In this document: piece by piece, positions 1 through 11,639 of the stretch
How the letters are laid out: each line of letters begins with the position of its first letter
How positions within the stretch are numbered: the first letter of the stretch is position 1
Source of the DNA: Eurosta solidaginis
Lineage: Eukaryota > Arthropoda > Insecta > Diptera > Tephritidae
Assembly: GCF_040869045.1 (NCBI RefSeq)
Contig: NC_090319.1
Location: 265,066,897 to 265,130,896, forward strand
Reading direction: 5' to 3'
Length of the DNA: 64,000 nt
The notes under the pieces: generated by a model
Told to the model about the DNA's origin: nothing
Database searches by the model: none
What the model saw: only the letters and a program-made list of their open reading frames with translations
Made by a program: the position numbers and the translations under genes

Positions 1-67
1 CTTCCTAAATTTCGAATGTGTGCCCACAATAAAGAGTTTCAAACAATATTAAACAGAAATTGAATGG

Positions 68-100
68 TTTTTCACCAGGTCTTTCCAGCGAAGTGGGGCC
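68..100 (-). mobile_element. RTE-like LINE sliver (ORF2 C-terminal piece)
   Basis: The minus strand of this short stretch matches, at about 27 of 29 bases, the plus-strand segment near 9465-9493. There it encodes the basic 'LRWKDLV' part that closes ORF2 of the RTE-like LINE seen elsewhere in the window. It is too short to say more. Confidence 0.45.
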
Positions 101-120
101 TCCCCTTTCTTTGTTTATTT

Positions 121-2189
121 TATTTATTTATTTACTAGTCAACAAACTTAACAATTAATAAGACTAAATATAGTTACGGATTACAGATAAATACAGAAGC
201 ATACAAATTGAACAAAATTGTATTATAAAATATGTATATATATTATTAAATCAGTTGTCGGGATGGACTGTGATGCCGTGCAACGGGAATTGATTATTAG
301 TGCTGTCGCAATGGACGTGATTTCGAGCAGCTGATGTATATTTGACACACAACAAGTAGGGCTGCGATGTGTGGGAGGTTGGAAAGGACGTGATTCCAAG
401 CCACCCGCCCAAAGCTACTGCAGCTGGTGATAAGACGTGATTTCGAACACAACAAGTAAAGAGAAAGAGAAAACCACCATCTGGTTCAAAATATCTTTTT
501 TCATTCACATAATAAGCCATCTTAGTAATGTTATGACTTCTAATGCGTTAAACTATGTAGGCGTAAGCATAAACTTCAAAAGTTCATCACTCACTCTTCT
601 TCGGTACTCAACGTCGTCAACACCTAGAAGTTCATAAATCTTACAAAAAACTATTCTTTGAAATACTTCCAAACCCACCTCATCTGATGTCTCAGCCGCT
701 GTGCTTCTGTGCCATATAGCCGAATGTGTTTGATAAGTAACTGATAGAGCTTGAATTGCATCTGCTATCAGGACACTTTACTTTCACTTGCCTAGTCAGT
801 GCAATAAAAGGATTTGGTGGGAAGGTGTCATTATCCTAGGCAAATGTGTTGATTATTAACACCAGTTTCTAGAAAATTCTTCAGAATTTTTAATGGGTAA
901 AGCTATCCTTTTATAAGCACTTTTGGCCTTCCCTGTAGGTACTAGCGCTCACTTTACACTTTCAAGTTCCTACATATTTACTTCATCCATTCGTTTGTTT
1001 TCAATCTTCACACCCGCCCCATCACCATCAACCACTCACACATGTCACAAATTATGAAAATGAAATGAAAATATGATCGCGTTGGGCATGACGGTTTGAC
1101 TTTATCTTATACTGGTATCGCCGATTCGCACAGCGTGATATCTGCGCTTATGATGACCATTCCTGCACAGCGTGAATTTAGCTAACTTCACTGGGAGTCA
1201 GAGTTAAATTTTAGTTGTGCCGCATTGCATATTTGTTTGTACATATATACGAATATATTTAAATATGTGTACTCCTTGTAGTTAGAGTTGGATTGTAGGT
1301 TCCACACAGATATGGTGTTACGTTCTCGATGTTTTGTATATTGGCATCCATCCAAGGTGGCTATAAGCAATGATATGTATGGTGATGATGACGCTACAAG
1401 CGTGGCTAAGCATGCGCAGTACAAAGAACTGCAAACATCGTGTTTTATTTTGTAATTAACTTCTTATTCCGCATCTGAATCGATCGATTACTTCAAAACA
1501 AGTTTTTAAAACTGCATTGCTATACTGGCACTGTTGAAATCAAAAGAAGGATTTGCAAGGCAACCTGAGTCACACCCCACAACACCAGGGATGAAAGATG
1601 CATCAGATCAAAAATTGTCTGCCACTTTTCAGCAAGTTTTGCAGTTTCAGTTATATTTTCGCTGTAAATATAATATAAACAGTTTATATTTTTTAACTTT
1701 ATACGCAATATCGATAAAATTTCGCGAACTTCCATAAAGGTTTTAAAATACTTACACAGAGAAAGCAGATGCCCTCAGTCCCTGGAAGCAATATTTCACT
1801 GATTGAGTTTTATATGCATTAAATGTGTTATAACTTTCTTTAAGTGAGAGACAGGTTACGGGATTTTGTAACATGAAGTAATAAAACGATTTAAACAATT
1901 TGCCCAAATATGCATTTCTGTTTAAATTTTGAGAAAATTTGTGTAAACAGAGAAGATTAAATCTAGAAAACTTATATTTTTAAGCAAACTAGGGTGAGCT
2001 AAAGCTATTTGAGGGAGTTAAAGTTAAAGTACAACAGAGCCAAATTTAACAGAAACATACGATTGGGCCTTTTGAAAATACCTTCTTGGTTTCTTATCTG
2101 TAACAACCGGTACCTACAAATTATTAGCGGCGTTTTTGTTTTACATGTATATACATCTTCATTTGCGGGTAAAATAAGACAAGCGTCAT
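121..2189. other. No gene seen
   Basis: AT-rich sequence with a TTTA-rich run near 112-135. The open frames on both strands are under 90 codons and show no recognisable domain. The stretch at 600-800 looks like decayed repeat but I could not assign it. Confidence 0.5.
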
Positions 2190-2348
2190 CACTTATATAA
2201 TGACTAGACTATTGGCTATATGTGTGCAAAATTTCATCCAAATCGGTCCAGCCGTTCTTGCGTTATTGAGTCACAAAGACAAACGTCTGGACATCCAAAC
2301 ATCCAAACATCCAAACATCCAAACTTTCCCATTTATAATATATATTAG
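2190..2348 (+). repeat. Dispersed repeat end with (CATCCAAA)n microsatellite
   Basis: An 8-bp unit, CATCCAAA, is repeated four times at about 2291-2322. It is preceded by a 'caaaatttcatc...cggtcc' block that resembles the common ends of dispersed dipteran repeats. No coding capacity is seen. Confidence 0.5.
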
Positions 2349-2581
2349 ATTAGGAGACCCATTTAGCGGAAATTATCGAAGACTCGCGGCAGTGGTTAAA
2401 TAACTCGCCGCAAAACGGGTTGTGCCTAATAGCGAATACATGTACCTCTGTCGGTCGTGGTGTATAACCCATAGCTGAGCCGGTTGCAATGAATTGAGGA
2501 CACATACACTTTACGGTCATAGAAGTGGAGAATAGTCTAGAGATAAAATGGAGAGCAACATTTCAGTTGCAACTGAGTATA
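2349..2581 (+). repeat. Dispersed repeat family A, copy 1
   Basis: This roughly 230-bp block recurs in the same orientation at about 59677-59893. Shared anchors are 'taggagacccat', 'ggtgtataacc', 'ggagaatag' and 'gataaaatggagag'. The two copies differ by many substitutions and short indels, so they are old. The element class is unknown. Confidence 0.6.
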
Positions 2582-2859
2582 ATTCGTACTGAAATTTAGC
2601 ACTACTAATTTTCGGCGCAAAATTGCATACATATAGACAAAGGTGTGCACTTAGCGGTCCATAAAAAGTTTAAGTGCATATGTACTTACATGTAAAAAAA
2701 TCCAGCTATTATTTGATTACCAGCTTACTACCTACAAAGTATTATTATTGTGGAACTATGGGTTTCTTATTGTGTTGTTATGGCCGAGTAATCGGCTTCT
2801 TATTGGTTTCTTAGCCGACGTGCTATAGCCGGATTACAAATGTGCCATCGGTGTTGTAG

Positions 2860-3260
2860 TTAAGTTTTATCGATATCTTTTTCATAGCAAACTTATGAGT
2901 CATCGATAACCAACAACAATACTGCGATAAAAATTTGTAATTTTTGATTACAATGATAGCTGGTTGATAACTAGTTGACAATTCTTCGATAACTTATTGA
3001 TGAATTTTCAATAACAAACCGATCAACGACCGATTTGTCATACTTTGATAACAAACCGATAGCTTTTTTGAAAAATATGACATCGACAGTTTTCGACGAC
3101 TTTCTGGTAGGATGTCGATAACTTTTCGATCAATACTGTACAAATTGATAATCGAAAACAATACGATTACTTGTCGATACAAAATCATTCACTCAATGAT
3201 AAACTTTATAATATTTTGATAATAAATCAGTAACTCGCTTATACCTCGCCGCTAACACAC
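2860..3260. repeat. CGATAA-rich degenerate repeat cluster 1
   Basis: About 400 bp in which CGATAA/TCGATA motifs recur every 15-25 bp (for example 'atcgataacc', 'ttcgataact', 'gtcgataac'). A second cluster lies at 38690-39450. In Drosophila, CGATA is the core bound by BEAF-32 and TATCGATA is the DRE. Whether this is a decayed satellite or a set of binding sites cannot be told from sequence alone. Confidence 0.5.
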
Positions 3261-3299
3261 CTATAACAAACCGATAGCTCAATTTGGCTTCGGTTTTGA

Positions 3300-3430
3300 C
3301 TTCTAAGCTGTCCTTTCCTCTGTCTTCCTTTTCTTTCCTTTCCTTTCCTTTTCTCTCCTTTCCTTTCATTTTATTTTGTTTACTTTGCTTTCCTCTCTTT
3401 TCCATTCCTTTCATTTCCTCCAGCTTCCCT
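3300..3430. repeat. Polypyrimidine (CCTTT)n tract
   Basis: Nearly pure C/T on the plus strand with a 5-bp CCTTT-like period. The lysine- and glutamate-rich minus-strand frame across it is a by-product of the repeat and not a gene. Confidence 0.8.
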
Positions 3431-3929
3431 TCTTTGAAAGATGTTAATACCTAAAAAAAAACAAGAGACGATATGACTGTCTTCAACTGTGCCGAAGGCC
3501 TCACAGTATAAATTAATGGATCTGAAAAATAATCTGGTTTTATTCTTAAATTAGAAAGTAAATATATGATTCAGGTATATATATATAAATCAGGTTGATG
3601 ACTGCATCTGTTTTTATGATATTTGTTGAGCTTTTTTCTGTTGTTGAAAAAGAATGTTTTTAAAGATTTTGGTGTGGCTTTTTCCAGGCTTCAGCACAGG
3701 ACCTTTTGCGTGGTCGGCTAGTACGCTACCGCCACACGACAGCGTCCGTGAGAAGACAAAAACAAAATAAAGGTTAACTCCCATACTACAACTTTACACA
3801 AAAAATTTTGATTGTCAAAACCGCATGTTGTGGTATTGTTCCTTATAGAAACCGTAAAAGGTGTGAACTTCATCCCCAAGGAGTGGTATTCTAAATAAAA
3901 TATTAAAAAATAAAAAAAAATCGATGTTG
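3431..3929. other. No gene seen
   Basis: AT-rich sequence with a short TA run near 3577-3590. The segment 3700-3735 ('tggtcggctagtacgc') has a faint tRNA-like look but lacks a convincing second box. Confidence 0.4.
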
Positions 3930-4020
3930 CTTCGGCCGGGACTTGAACCCCAAAGGTGCGGTTTGAAAGGCGGATGACTGTATCCAAACGATAGTAATGT
4001 AACCTCAGGGCTCTATATTC
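3930..4020 (-). repeat. Possible tRNA-derived SINE head
   Basis: The minus strand of 3938-3951 reads GGGGTTCAAGTCCC, a good match to the Pol III B box. Tandem tRNA-like spacing is seen upstream, but the A box is weak and there is no clean cloverleaf, so a decayed SINE is likelier than a functional tRNA. Confidence 0.35.
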
Positions 4021-5542
4021 TTTCATTTAACAGTTACTTAGTTCTTACAATATGCATTCCAACTCAGTCATTGTTTGAACATTGGCAACAGCATACCCTT
4101 CTAGCTGCAGCATTATTACAAGAGAAACGGCAATGTAAATGACTAAAACCACAAATTTTGATAAATCATAATCCTACTGTGCATCGATGTATGCAAAAAA
4201 AAAAGTTATAGAAAAAAATCAACAACAACCAAAGATTGAAGCCAAAACAAGTCAAGGCTGTTACTTTGCAGCCAAACTACTGGTAGCTAAACAAACTAAT
4301 CGTACGCTCATCTCAAGGCGTTACCAACTGAGCGACTTCTGTGCTGCATTCCACTGTGCAATATGTTGGTGCTACCTTCTGCGCCGCACTATCGTGATAC
4401 GACTGTGTTACCACTGTAATTAATTTCAATGCGCACCGATGCAACTTTGGATAATAATTGCAAATATAGCAACTGAGCAACCGTGCTATGAAAGCGAAGG
4501 AAAGTGACGAAGCGACGTTCATGAAGTGCACAATTTTGGTTGGTAAATTTCAAAACTGATGGAGTTGACCAGTTGTATTGAATTGCGTATACGCACAGAA
4601 GATCTGCAACACAAATTGAAGCCAAGACTAAAGCACTGAGTGAACCTGATGATGGCAGTATTTTGCAACAACGCTCGCGGAGATGAGGAACACCCCGAGA
4701 CATAAGTGCGAATTTGAGGCTGTTGCGCGACAGTTGGCTAAATGAGTGATGGGCTATAAAATGGGAATTTTTATGCGCTTTAGATAAGAGACGGCGAGTG
4801 TGCGATTACGCATTTGAACACAATTACAACACTATATTGAAAACGGCTTTCATGTGTGTCTTGATGTCCATATGGTATGTACGCAAGTATGTGCTTTTCC
4901 TTATTTATGCATTACTTTTAGATTAAAACTCGTATTAAGAATGCTTGTTGAATGTGCCCACATCTTGTGCAGCGCATTAAAAATAATTAGAAACAAGTGA
5001 AAAAATTGCTAATTAAAATTGTATTTTATTTATTTTGTTTTTGTGCATACATATGTATAAATAGCTTACATACATACATATGTATGTATATATTCCCATA
5101 TGTGTTCACGCATGTACATATGCCTCTTTTACTTTTATTTTAATCGTTTATTATAACAACATTCTTAATATTTTTTCTTGCTTTCTGCAATTCCTATTTT
5201 TATTTTGTTGTAAATTTAAATGTAATTAAACTGAGTTGGAACTCAATAAATATTTAATGTTCTTCTTATGCGCGTATCGCATTTACTACTATTTATTACT
5301 ATACTTTGCTTCACCTCATTCTAGGTAACTGGCCACCCTGCTTTTTAATAGCAGGCATTTGTCATCTTACGCACAGTGCGTTAATGCAGTTGGAGTTGTA
5401 GGCAATTAGCCGTTAAAATCGTTTAAGTGTACGTATTATGGCTTTAAATAGGAATATGTAATAAAATAGGTACTAGAATATATATTTTCGACTTTTTATT
5501 TGCTCTCAACGATGTTAAAAACTTTTCTGAATTCGTTATTAT
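4021..5542. other. No gene seen
   Basis: AT-rich DNA with TATG/CATA microsatellite-like runs near 5045-5095. No domain is recognisable in the short frames. A TATAAAA at about 4754 has no plausible downstream gene. Confidence 0.5.
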
Positions 5543-6090
5543 TATACTCAGCTGAGCAGAGCTCACGGAGTATATTAATTTTGTTCGCATAACGGTACCC
5601 CGTAACGGCATAAACTAATCGAGATAGATATAGACTTCTATATATCAAAATGATCTGGGCGAAAAAAGAAATTCATTTAGCCATGTCCGTCCGTCCGTCC
5701 ACCCGTCCGTCCGTCTGTCCGTGAACACGATAACTTGAGTAAATTTTGAGGTATCTTAATGCAATTTGGTACGTAAGTTCCTGGGCACCCGTCTCAAATA
5801 CCTATTTAAAATAAACGAAATCGGGCTATAACCACGCCCACTTTCTTGATATCGAAAATTTCGAAAAACCGAAAAAGTGTGATAATTCATTACCAAAGAC
5901 GGATAAAGCGATGAAACTTGGTGGGTGGGCTGACCTTATGACGCAGAATAGAAAATTAGTAAATTTTTGGACAATGGGCGCGGCACCGCCACTTTTAAAA
6001 GAAGGTAATTAAAGTTTTGCAAGCTGTAATTTGGCAGCTGAGTGTGAATGTTCGGTTACACCCGAACTTAGCCATCCTTACTTGTTTTTG
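5543..6090 (+). mobile_element. DINE/Helentron-like element, internally deleted copy
   Basis: Starts with the family's left end (TATACTCAGCTGAGCAGAG) and ends with the family's right end. That end is a hairpin, GTTCGG-loop-CCGAAC, followed by TTAGCCATCCTTACTTGTTT. A (CCGT)n microsatellite lies at about 5687-5722. The 130-bp tandem-repeat body present in the longer copies is absent, so this is an internal deletion. Assignment to DINE/Helentron-type elements rests on the subterminal inverted repeats, the 3' hairpin and the variable microsatellite near the left end. No protein is encoded. Confidence 0.65.
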
Positions 6091-7279
6091 CTTACTTTTT
6101 TTGTCTTGCCGTACAAAATCATATAAGGCTCTCATCATGCCTGTCCTGATGTTGAGAGATAAAGTGGCTACAGCCTATTTGTTCCATTTTGAGTATTATT
6201 CTACCACACAGTCTAAAATTTTAGTTTATTTTTTAAACCTAGCAAAATTTACTGCTTACTTTAAGCTTTTCAACACGCTTATATTAGCTTCGCTTGTATG
6301 TATGTGTCTTTGTTTGTATCTCTCTAGGCCAGGCGCCCAAAAGAATAAATATAGTTAAAAAAAACTAAAGAACACGCTTTTAAATAATATCGAATAAAAA
6401 GTTAAAAATAATTTTCCAATAAATTTAAAACGGCGCTTTGTGCCATGTTTTTCGTTTTCACAATAACACTAGAATTTTGCGCTCATTATTGTTTTAAACT
6501 TATAAGAAAAATTAGTTTTTAGCTTTTTAGTTCGAGATTATTTAGTTTTTTAAACAATATATATTTTATATTACTTTTCAAACCACTAAATAGTTTTAAG
6601 CAATTAAGGATATTTTTGTTTCAATTTAATATATTTTGATTCCAATTTATGTTCAGACACTTGAAAAATATTATTTCCGATTAAAAGTTTAAAATTAAAA
6701 TAAAAAAAATTTTACCCGTACTCCGTTTTCAAACTTTTTTGGACTATGTGATAAACTATAAGAGACTAACCAAAATTTTTATTATTTTTAGGTTTAAATT
6801 TTAGCCAGATACTTCAAAAATATTATTATTTAATTATATTAATGAGTGATTTGAAAATACAACTCTAACATTCTAAGCTAGATGCTTTCAATTTAGTTTT
6901 TAAAGCCTTTGAACATACAATCAAAGGTTTAGAAAGCAAACAAAAACGCTTTTTTTCTAGTATTTTGTGAAATTCCATTTAAATAATTAAGCTTTGAATC
7001 TAAGCCATAATGTTTTCATATTAGTGTTTATTGATTTGAAAAATGGAAATTTCTGAACTAAAATTTAAACCAAAATGTTTCAATTTTGGACCAGTTAAAT
7101 GACCTCGTTTCTTTTCAAGCTTTTCAAGGACTGCGTTTAAACCAAAATAAGTTTAGTCTCAAATGTATAACAAAAAGTTTAAAATTTAAACCAAAATTTT
7201 CAACCTTGCAGATGCTAAAAAAAAGTAACATCAAAATACTTTCCAGAAGTTTTTTTCTAAACGGAGTTGCTACACAGTA
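6091..7279. other. No gene seen
   Basis: Very AT-rich DNA with recurrent 'aaatttaaaccaaaa'-type phrases but no ordered repeat. The 113-codon plus-strand frame at 6017 begins inside the DINE-like element and shows no domain. Confidence 0.5.
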
Positions 7280-7475
7280 ATTGTTTTCCAAACACTCCGA
7301 GGGGAGGGTGCTTTTGCCACTAGAAAAGCTTCTCAGCGAAAATGCATCTGGTTTGCAAATGTCGTTCTCAAACGGCATAAAACATGTAAGTTAATTTTGA
7401 AGGATAATGTTTAAAGTATGGTAACGCAAATTGGAAGAGAAATCGGCCTGAAACTTCTTGAAGCTGTATCGCTCC
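7280..7475 (+). mobile_element. tRNA-derived SINE, degenerate body
   Basis: Aligns by eye to the body of the well-preserved SINE at 61210-61560: 'caaacactccgag', 'tctcagcgaaaa', 'cggcataaaacatgta' and 'gacgcaaattggaagag' equivalents appear in the same order. The tRNA-like head is missing or too decayed to see. Confidence 0.6.
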
Positions 7476-7699
7476 AAGATTTAGTTAAACTGCTTGTCTT
7501 CGCGTCTTTTTCAGTTTTGAGTAAGCAGTTCGACTCCCACTCCCGGGAGAAAAGGCTTTGAAGAGATTTACAAGGTATAATCGAAACAGCTGTCGCCTTG
7601 TCCGTCCTGATGTCACGTTGTTTAAATTTTTCCCAAATTATTAAATAAATTATAAAATTAAAAAATTGCTTCAAATAAATGTTTTCATACATTTAGAAA

Positions 7700-8400
7700 A
7701 GCAATATGGGCAATCCCCGATTATTAAAATCATACAAAAAGACGCGGATGTTGGGATTCAAGGGGTTGTGTAGCGCAATATATAGCTTCTCCAACCCAAT
7801 TGTCAACCTCACCTTCGAGCGGCGAATCCCGTTTCACTAACAGACGAGGCTCTGGCGACCCCAAGCTCCTCATGGAACTTGGGGGTGGGGAGGGAGGGAT
7901 GGCCTGAAGATTTAATGTGGCCATATAAATCGTTCCCGAGATGGTCGGGCCAGCACCTTAATGCTGCTGTGTTACCGGAGCGTATCGGATCTGTATCCGA
8001 CAAAGGACCATCACATCGATAACACTCCCCAAAGCCTTCGGGGAGTAACCTAATCGCTACAACAGCAACAACAACAACAACAACAACGCGGATGTTCAGG
8101 CGGACGATGTAAAGGTCGTCAGCATATGCCAGTAAAAATATTGCGGGTAACCTAATTAGCTAGCATAATTTCCTCCAAAATTAAGCTTAAGAAATCGCAC
8201 GATGGGGTTTCACCCTGTCTGAAAACTCGTTTCGTTCTGAATGGCTCGGATGTTGTTTTTTTGCTTACAATGATGGTTCGGATATTGTTGCTCAACGTCA
8301 TCACAGGCGTATAGGTTTTGCGCGGAAACCGAATTTAGACATAGCGGCGCATATAGACAGCTCCTTTTCGTGCTGACGAAGGCGGCTTTTAAATAGACAA
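7700..8400 (-). pseudogene. RTE-like LINE reverse transcriptase fragment (inverted)
   Basis: After omitting the SINE inserted at 7753-8085, the minus strand encodes decayed reverse-transcriptase palm motifs. A 'FRQGETPSC' block (8175-8235 region) is followed downstream by 'LLAYADDLYIV', the catalytic YxDD motif, at about 8097-8145. Stops interrupt the frame. This piece would precede the plus-strand LINE piece at 8480-9590 in an intact ORF2, but it lies in the opposite orientation. That suggests a 5' inversion during insertion or a later rearrangement. It is non-functional. Confidence 0.65.
7753..8085 (+). mobile_element. (CAA)n-tailed SINE-like element, copy 1
   Basis: A 333-bp insertion ending in 'gctacaacagcaacaacaac' and flanked by an 11-bp direct repeat ACGCGGATGTT at 7742-7752 and 8086-8096. 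The interior has an inverted-repeat motif around 'ccccaaagccttcgggg'. It lies within the RTE-like RT fragment. Similar copies lie at 8740-9206 and 25688-26051. The tail resembles the 3' end of the LINE at 44843-48879 ('gctacaacaacaacaaca'), which hints at which machinery could mobilise it. Confidence 0.75.
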
Positions 8401-8479
8401 AGAGGTGATATGTGTAATTTTTTTTACCATGTCTGAAACCTCATTCAAGTAGCGGAAACGATTCGTTTTATTGTGAATG

Positions 8480-9590
8480 AGGACATAGCGAAGTACCTGC
8501 TGTCAACGAGCAAAGAATCAGCGCCTTGATGCCACTTGTGGCAGCCATACTTTAGAAATATTAAAATGCTTCGTTTATTTCGGAACCAATATTAACACAA
8601 ACAACAATATCAGCTCTGAAATCCAGCGACGAATCACTCTTGCCAATAAATGCTACTTTGGACTAAGTAGGCAATTGAAAAGTAAAGTCCTCACTCGGCA
8701 AACGAAATTCATGCCCTAAAACTCACTTATCGTACCCGTTGTTGTTGTTGTTGTAGCGATAAGGACACTCCCGAAGGCTTTGGGGAGTGTTATCGATGTT
8801 TATGGTCCTTTTCTGGATGCAGATCCTGTACGTTCCGGTAACAAGCACCATTGAGGCACCAGCCCGACCATATCCGGAACGATTTAGAATGACCACATGA
8901 AACCTTCAAGGCCATACCGCCCTCCCATCCCCTAGATCCGTGAGGAAGTTGTGGTCGCCAAAGCATCGGCTGTTAAAGTAACAGGATTCGCCATGGGTAG
9001 GTGAGCTTGACAATTGGGTTGGAGAGTTTGGGGTCGCCAGAGCCTCGGCTATTAAAGTAACAGGATTCGCCACGGGTAGGTGAGGTTGGCAATTGCACTA
9101 GCGACATTTTGAAACGGTTGCGCTACATAACCCCTTGAATCAATTTGGTATTTTAGTCGCCTATTACGACAAGCATACCTGCCGCGGGTATATTCTAAGC
9201 CCCCTGACCCGTCCTGCTATATGTTGCAGAAGCATAGACCATGACAACATCAGGTTATACGGCTCTGGGATTGCTCGAGTGAAAAGTTCTTCGAAAGATT
9301 TACGGCCCTCTACACATTGGCGGCGGCGAGCAGCGAAGAAGATTTAATGATGAGCTCTACGAGCTTTACGCAGACATCGAAGCGAATTGAAACGAGGCTG
9401 CTACGCTGGCTAAGCCATGAATGAAAGATGATGCTTCGGCTAAGAAAGTATTTTTATCGGAACCCACTTCGCTGGAAGGACCTGGTGGAAAGAATTTTAA
9501 TTTCCTTGGTGTGACCAATTGGCTCAAGTTTATCTTGCGGAAAAGCGGTATTGTTGTTTAAACCGTTAGCGCCAATTAAGTATGTATGTA
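8480..9590 (+). pseudogene. RTE-like LINE ORF2 C-terminal half, decayed
   Basis: With the SINE at 8740-9206 removed, the plus strand keeps the order of an RTE-like ORF2 downstream of the catalytic motif. Segments equivalent to 'FVYLGTSIN...' and 'EIQRRITLANKCYFGL' (8560-8680) are followed by a '...PVLLY' block split by the SINE, then the C-terminal 'LRWKDLV' and 'LGVTNW' blocks near 9470-9530. Several frameshifts and stops are present. A closely similar block occurs at 12360-12560. No product is expected. Confidence 0.65.
8740..9206 (-). mobile_element. (CAA)n-tailed SINE-like element, copy 2
   Basis: Minus-strand copy beginning on the plus strand with (GTT)n, 'gtagcgataagg' and the inverted motif 'cccgaaggctttgggg'. 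A 6-bp direct repeat ACCCGT flanks it (8734-8739 and 9207-9212). It splits the PVLLY block of the surrounding LINE. A roughly 70-bp segment ('ggtcgcca...cggctgttaaagtaacaggattcgcc') is duplicated in tandem within it (about 8950-9080). Confidence 0.7.
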
Positions 9591-11639
9591 AAAAGCCTCA
9601 TTCATAAAGTCAAATCAGTTGATCTATGGTTGGCCTAGATTTTTTCCCAATAGTTTTCAGGAACTAATTTCTTGTGGGATGAGCAAAGAACACTTAGATG
9701 TGAATCCTGAGGCATTCACTCGTCCAAGCATATTTGCATCCTCAAGGAATCAATTAAAGCTTGAGGTTTGAAATTTTTGGTAAAATTTGCGGTCATTATT
9801 TCTGCTGGTTACTTCTTTCTGTCCGGAAAGATGTCCCAATTTATTTTAAGTTGGCTGCAGTCTTTCACAGACTTCTTTTAATGTAGCCCTGTAGGCAGCG
9901 TCTTTTCTTTCGTTGCAACGCGCCGTCTTCAATCTTTTGTTATATGGAAGCTATTCCTGGACCAACGTTCCGCCTGCAAATAATACAGCAATCTCTGCAA
10001 CTACACTTCTGTTACTATATATGGCGGGGTGACACAAGGTCAACGGCCACTTTATAACCACTTCAAATAGTCCTAAGGTCAATTGACGTTATTACCCGTC
10101 TTAATTTGACTTTATTATGGCCCTTTAAAAAATGTCCCTTTAAGGGAAAGATACCTTAAATAAGCAATTCAAGATCAGCTTAAAAACAAAAGACCTGCGG
10201 AATCCTCACCGCACAAGCTTTTAATCCGATTTTTCACTGTGGTGAAACCTAAATTTAAAAAACTAGTGCCTCAGGCGACAATTCTTGCTATGTTCAACGA
10301 TGAAGTAAAACAAAAATTTCACACACTTGAATAATTTTTTATTCGAGCTTTTCTGTCCCTCCCAGATGTGGTTAGTTAACATCCGGATTTTCCTTCCGAA
10401 AATACGTTTTCTTATTATTAACTCCTTTTTCTTGTTATCTTAACATGGGTACATGTGAACTTTAACACCAAAGTAGATAACATTTCCACACTTAAGCATT
10501 TAAATTACACATACATATCTGACGGAAGCGAGCTATAAAAAGTGTTACAACAAATATATGTACATACATATGTTATGGCAAACTTTAGACTTTTGAACTA
10601 AAAATCGCCGCTTAACAAGAATAAGAACAAAGATCAAAAGTTGATATTCAGCTAACATAAGCAGGTGCATTTGGACTACAAAAATTCCAAAGACACTTTG
10701 CTTGTCATTAAACTGTCTTAAAATTTTATGAGTACTAATATGACCCATGATATGTGAACAGCAGTTCAGTACAAGAAGTTCTGACTTCTGTTTTATTTTA
10801 TGTTTGTATTTTTCTTAGTACAAAAAAGGGACATTACAACATTGGACGAAATGTCAACTAGTGATTTATGCCTGTCCAGACACTGCCTTATACAAATAAA
10901 GGTCAATATGCCGGATACGCATAACATAATGTCAAATGGCATTGCTGATGGTCGGTGGTCACCTTGAGCGCATGCGCACCGACACTAACACCAATAAACA
11001 CAATAAGAACTACGCCTATAAAAGCGCACTGTTGTGAATGGTCCAACGTCTGATGCCCTTATGTCAAGGCTCGTAAAACAATAAAAAAAATACCAACAGC
11101 ATGCCGCTCTTTGACGTATGTATGATGTACTTGTTTGTGTATGTATTAACGAAAGAATTTTTTATTTTATTGTTTCGACAATAATCCAAAACAGATAAAA
11201 ACACTTGACAGCAACTGAAATAACAAACTAACAAATAACAACAAAAATAAAGCTGAAGTGTCTCAGATCTTAAAACAAAAGAAAACAGCGGCAACATTAA
11301 GCATTACTGCCGAAAGAACAAATGTTAATCTGTTTTAATCTTCAAGTGCGCAAAAAGACACAAACCGAAAGTCATATCAAATGGCTGCTTGGCTGCCTAA
11401 ATGACGAGATGCTGTTTGGTAATTTTAGAAATCGTTTAAATTGACTTCTTTTTAAGAACTGGGTTGTTGGATTGTTTTCCAAGAAATGTAAAATCCTCGG
11501 CATGTGAGCGGTTAACCCATTTCCTCCCAACCATATAATCAGTATAAGTGTTATGAAAGGAACACTTCTCTGTGCTCCTAAATGGAGGTGGCGATGAGAT
11601 TCCCAGGGAAGATGATGAACCCGAGCCCGCAATCGATGA
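9591..11639. other. No gene seen
   Basis: AT-rich sequence without recognisable domain or ordered repeat. TATAAAAG at about 11018 resembles a core promoter element but no coding exon is recognisable downstream. Confidence 0.5.

Noticed and set aside
600..800. Decayed LINE fragment
   Set aside because: Vaguely familiar phrases but no ordered motif I can defend.
3193..3414. Lys/Glu-rich minus-strand frame
   Set aside because: It is the translation of the polypyrimidine repeat and has no other support.
3700..3735. tRNA gene
   Set aside because: Only loose similarity; no paired A and B boxes with cloverleaf spacing.
11018..11025. TATAAAAG as a host promoter
   Set aside because: No downstream exon with a recognisable domain; such strings are expected by chance in AT-rich DNA.
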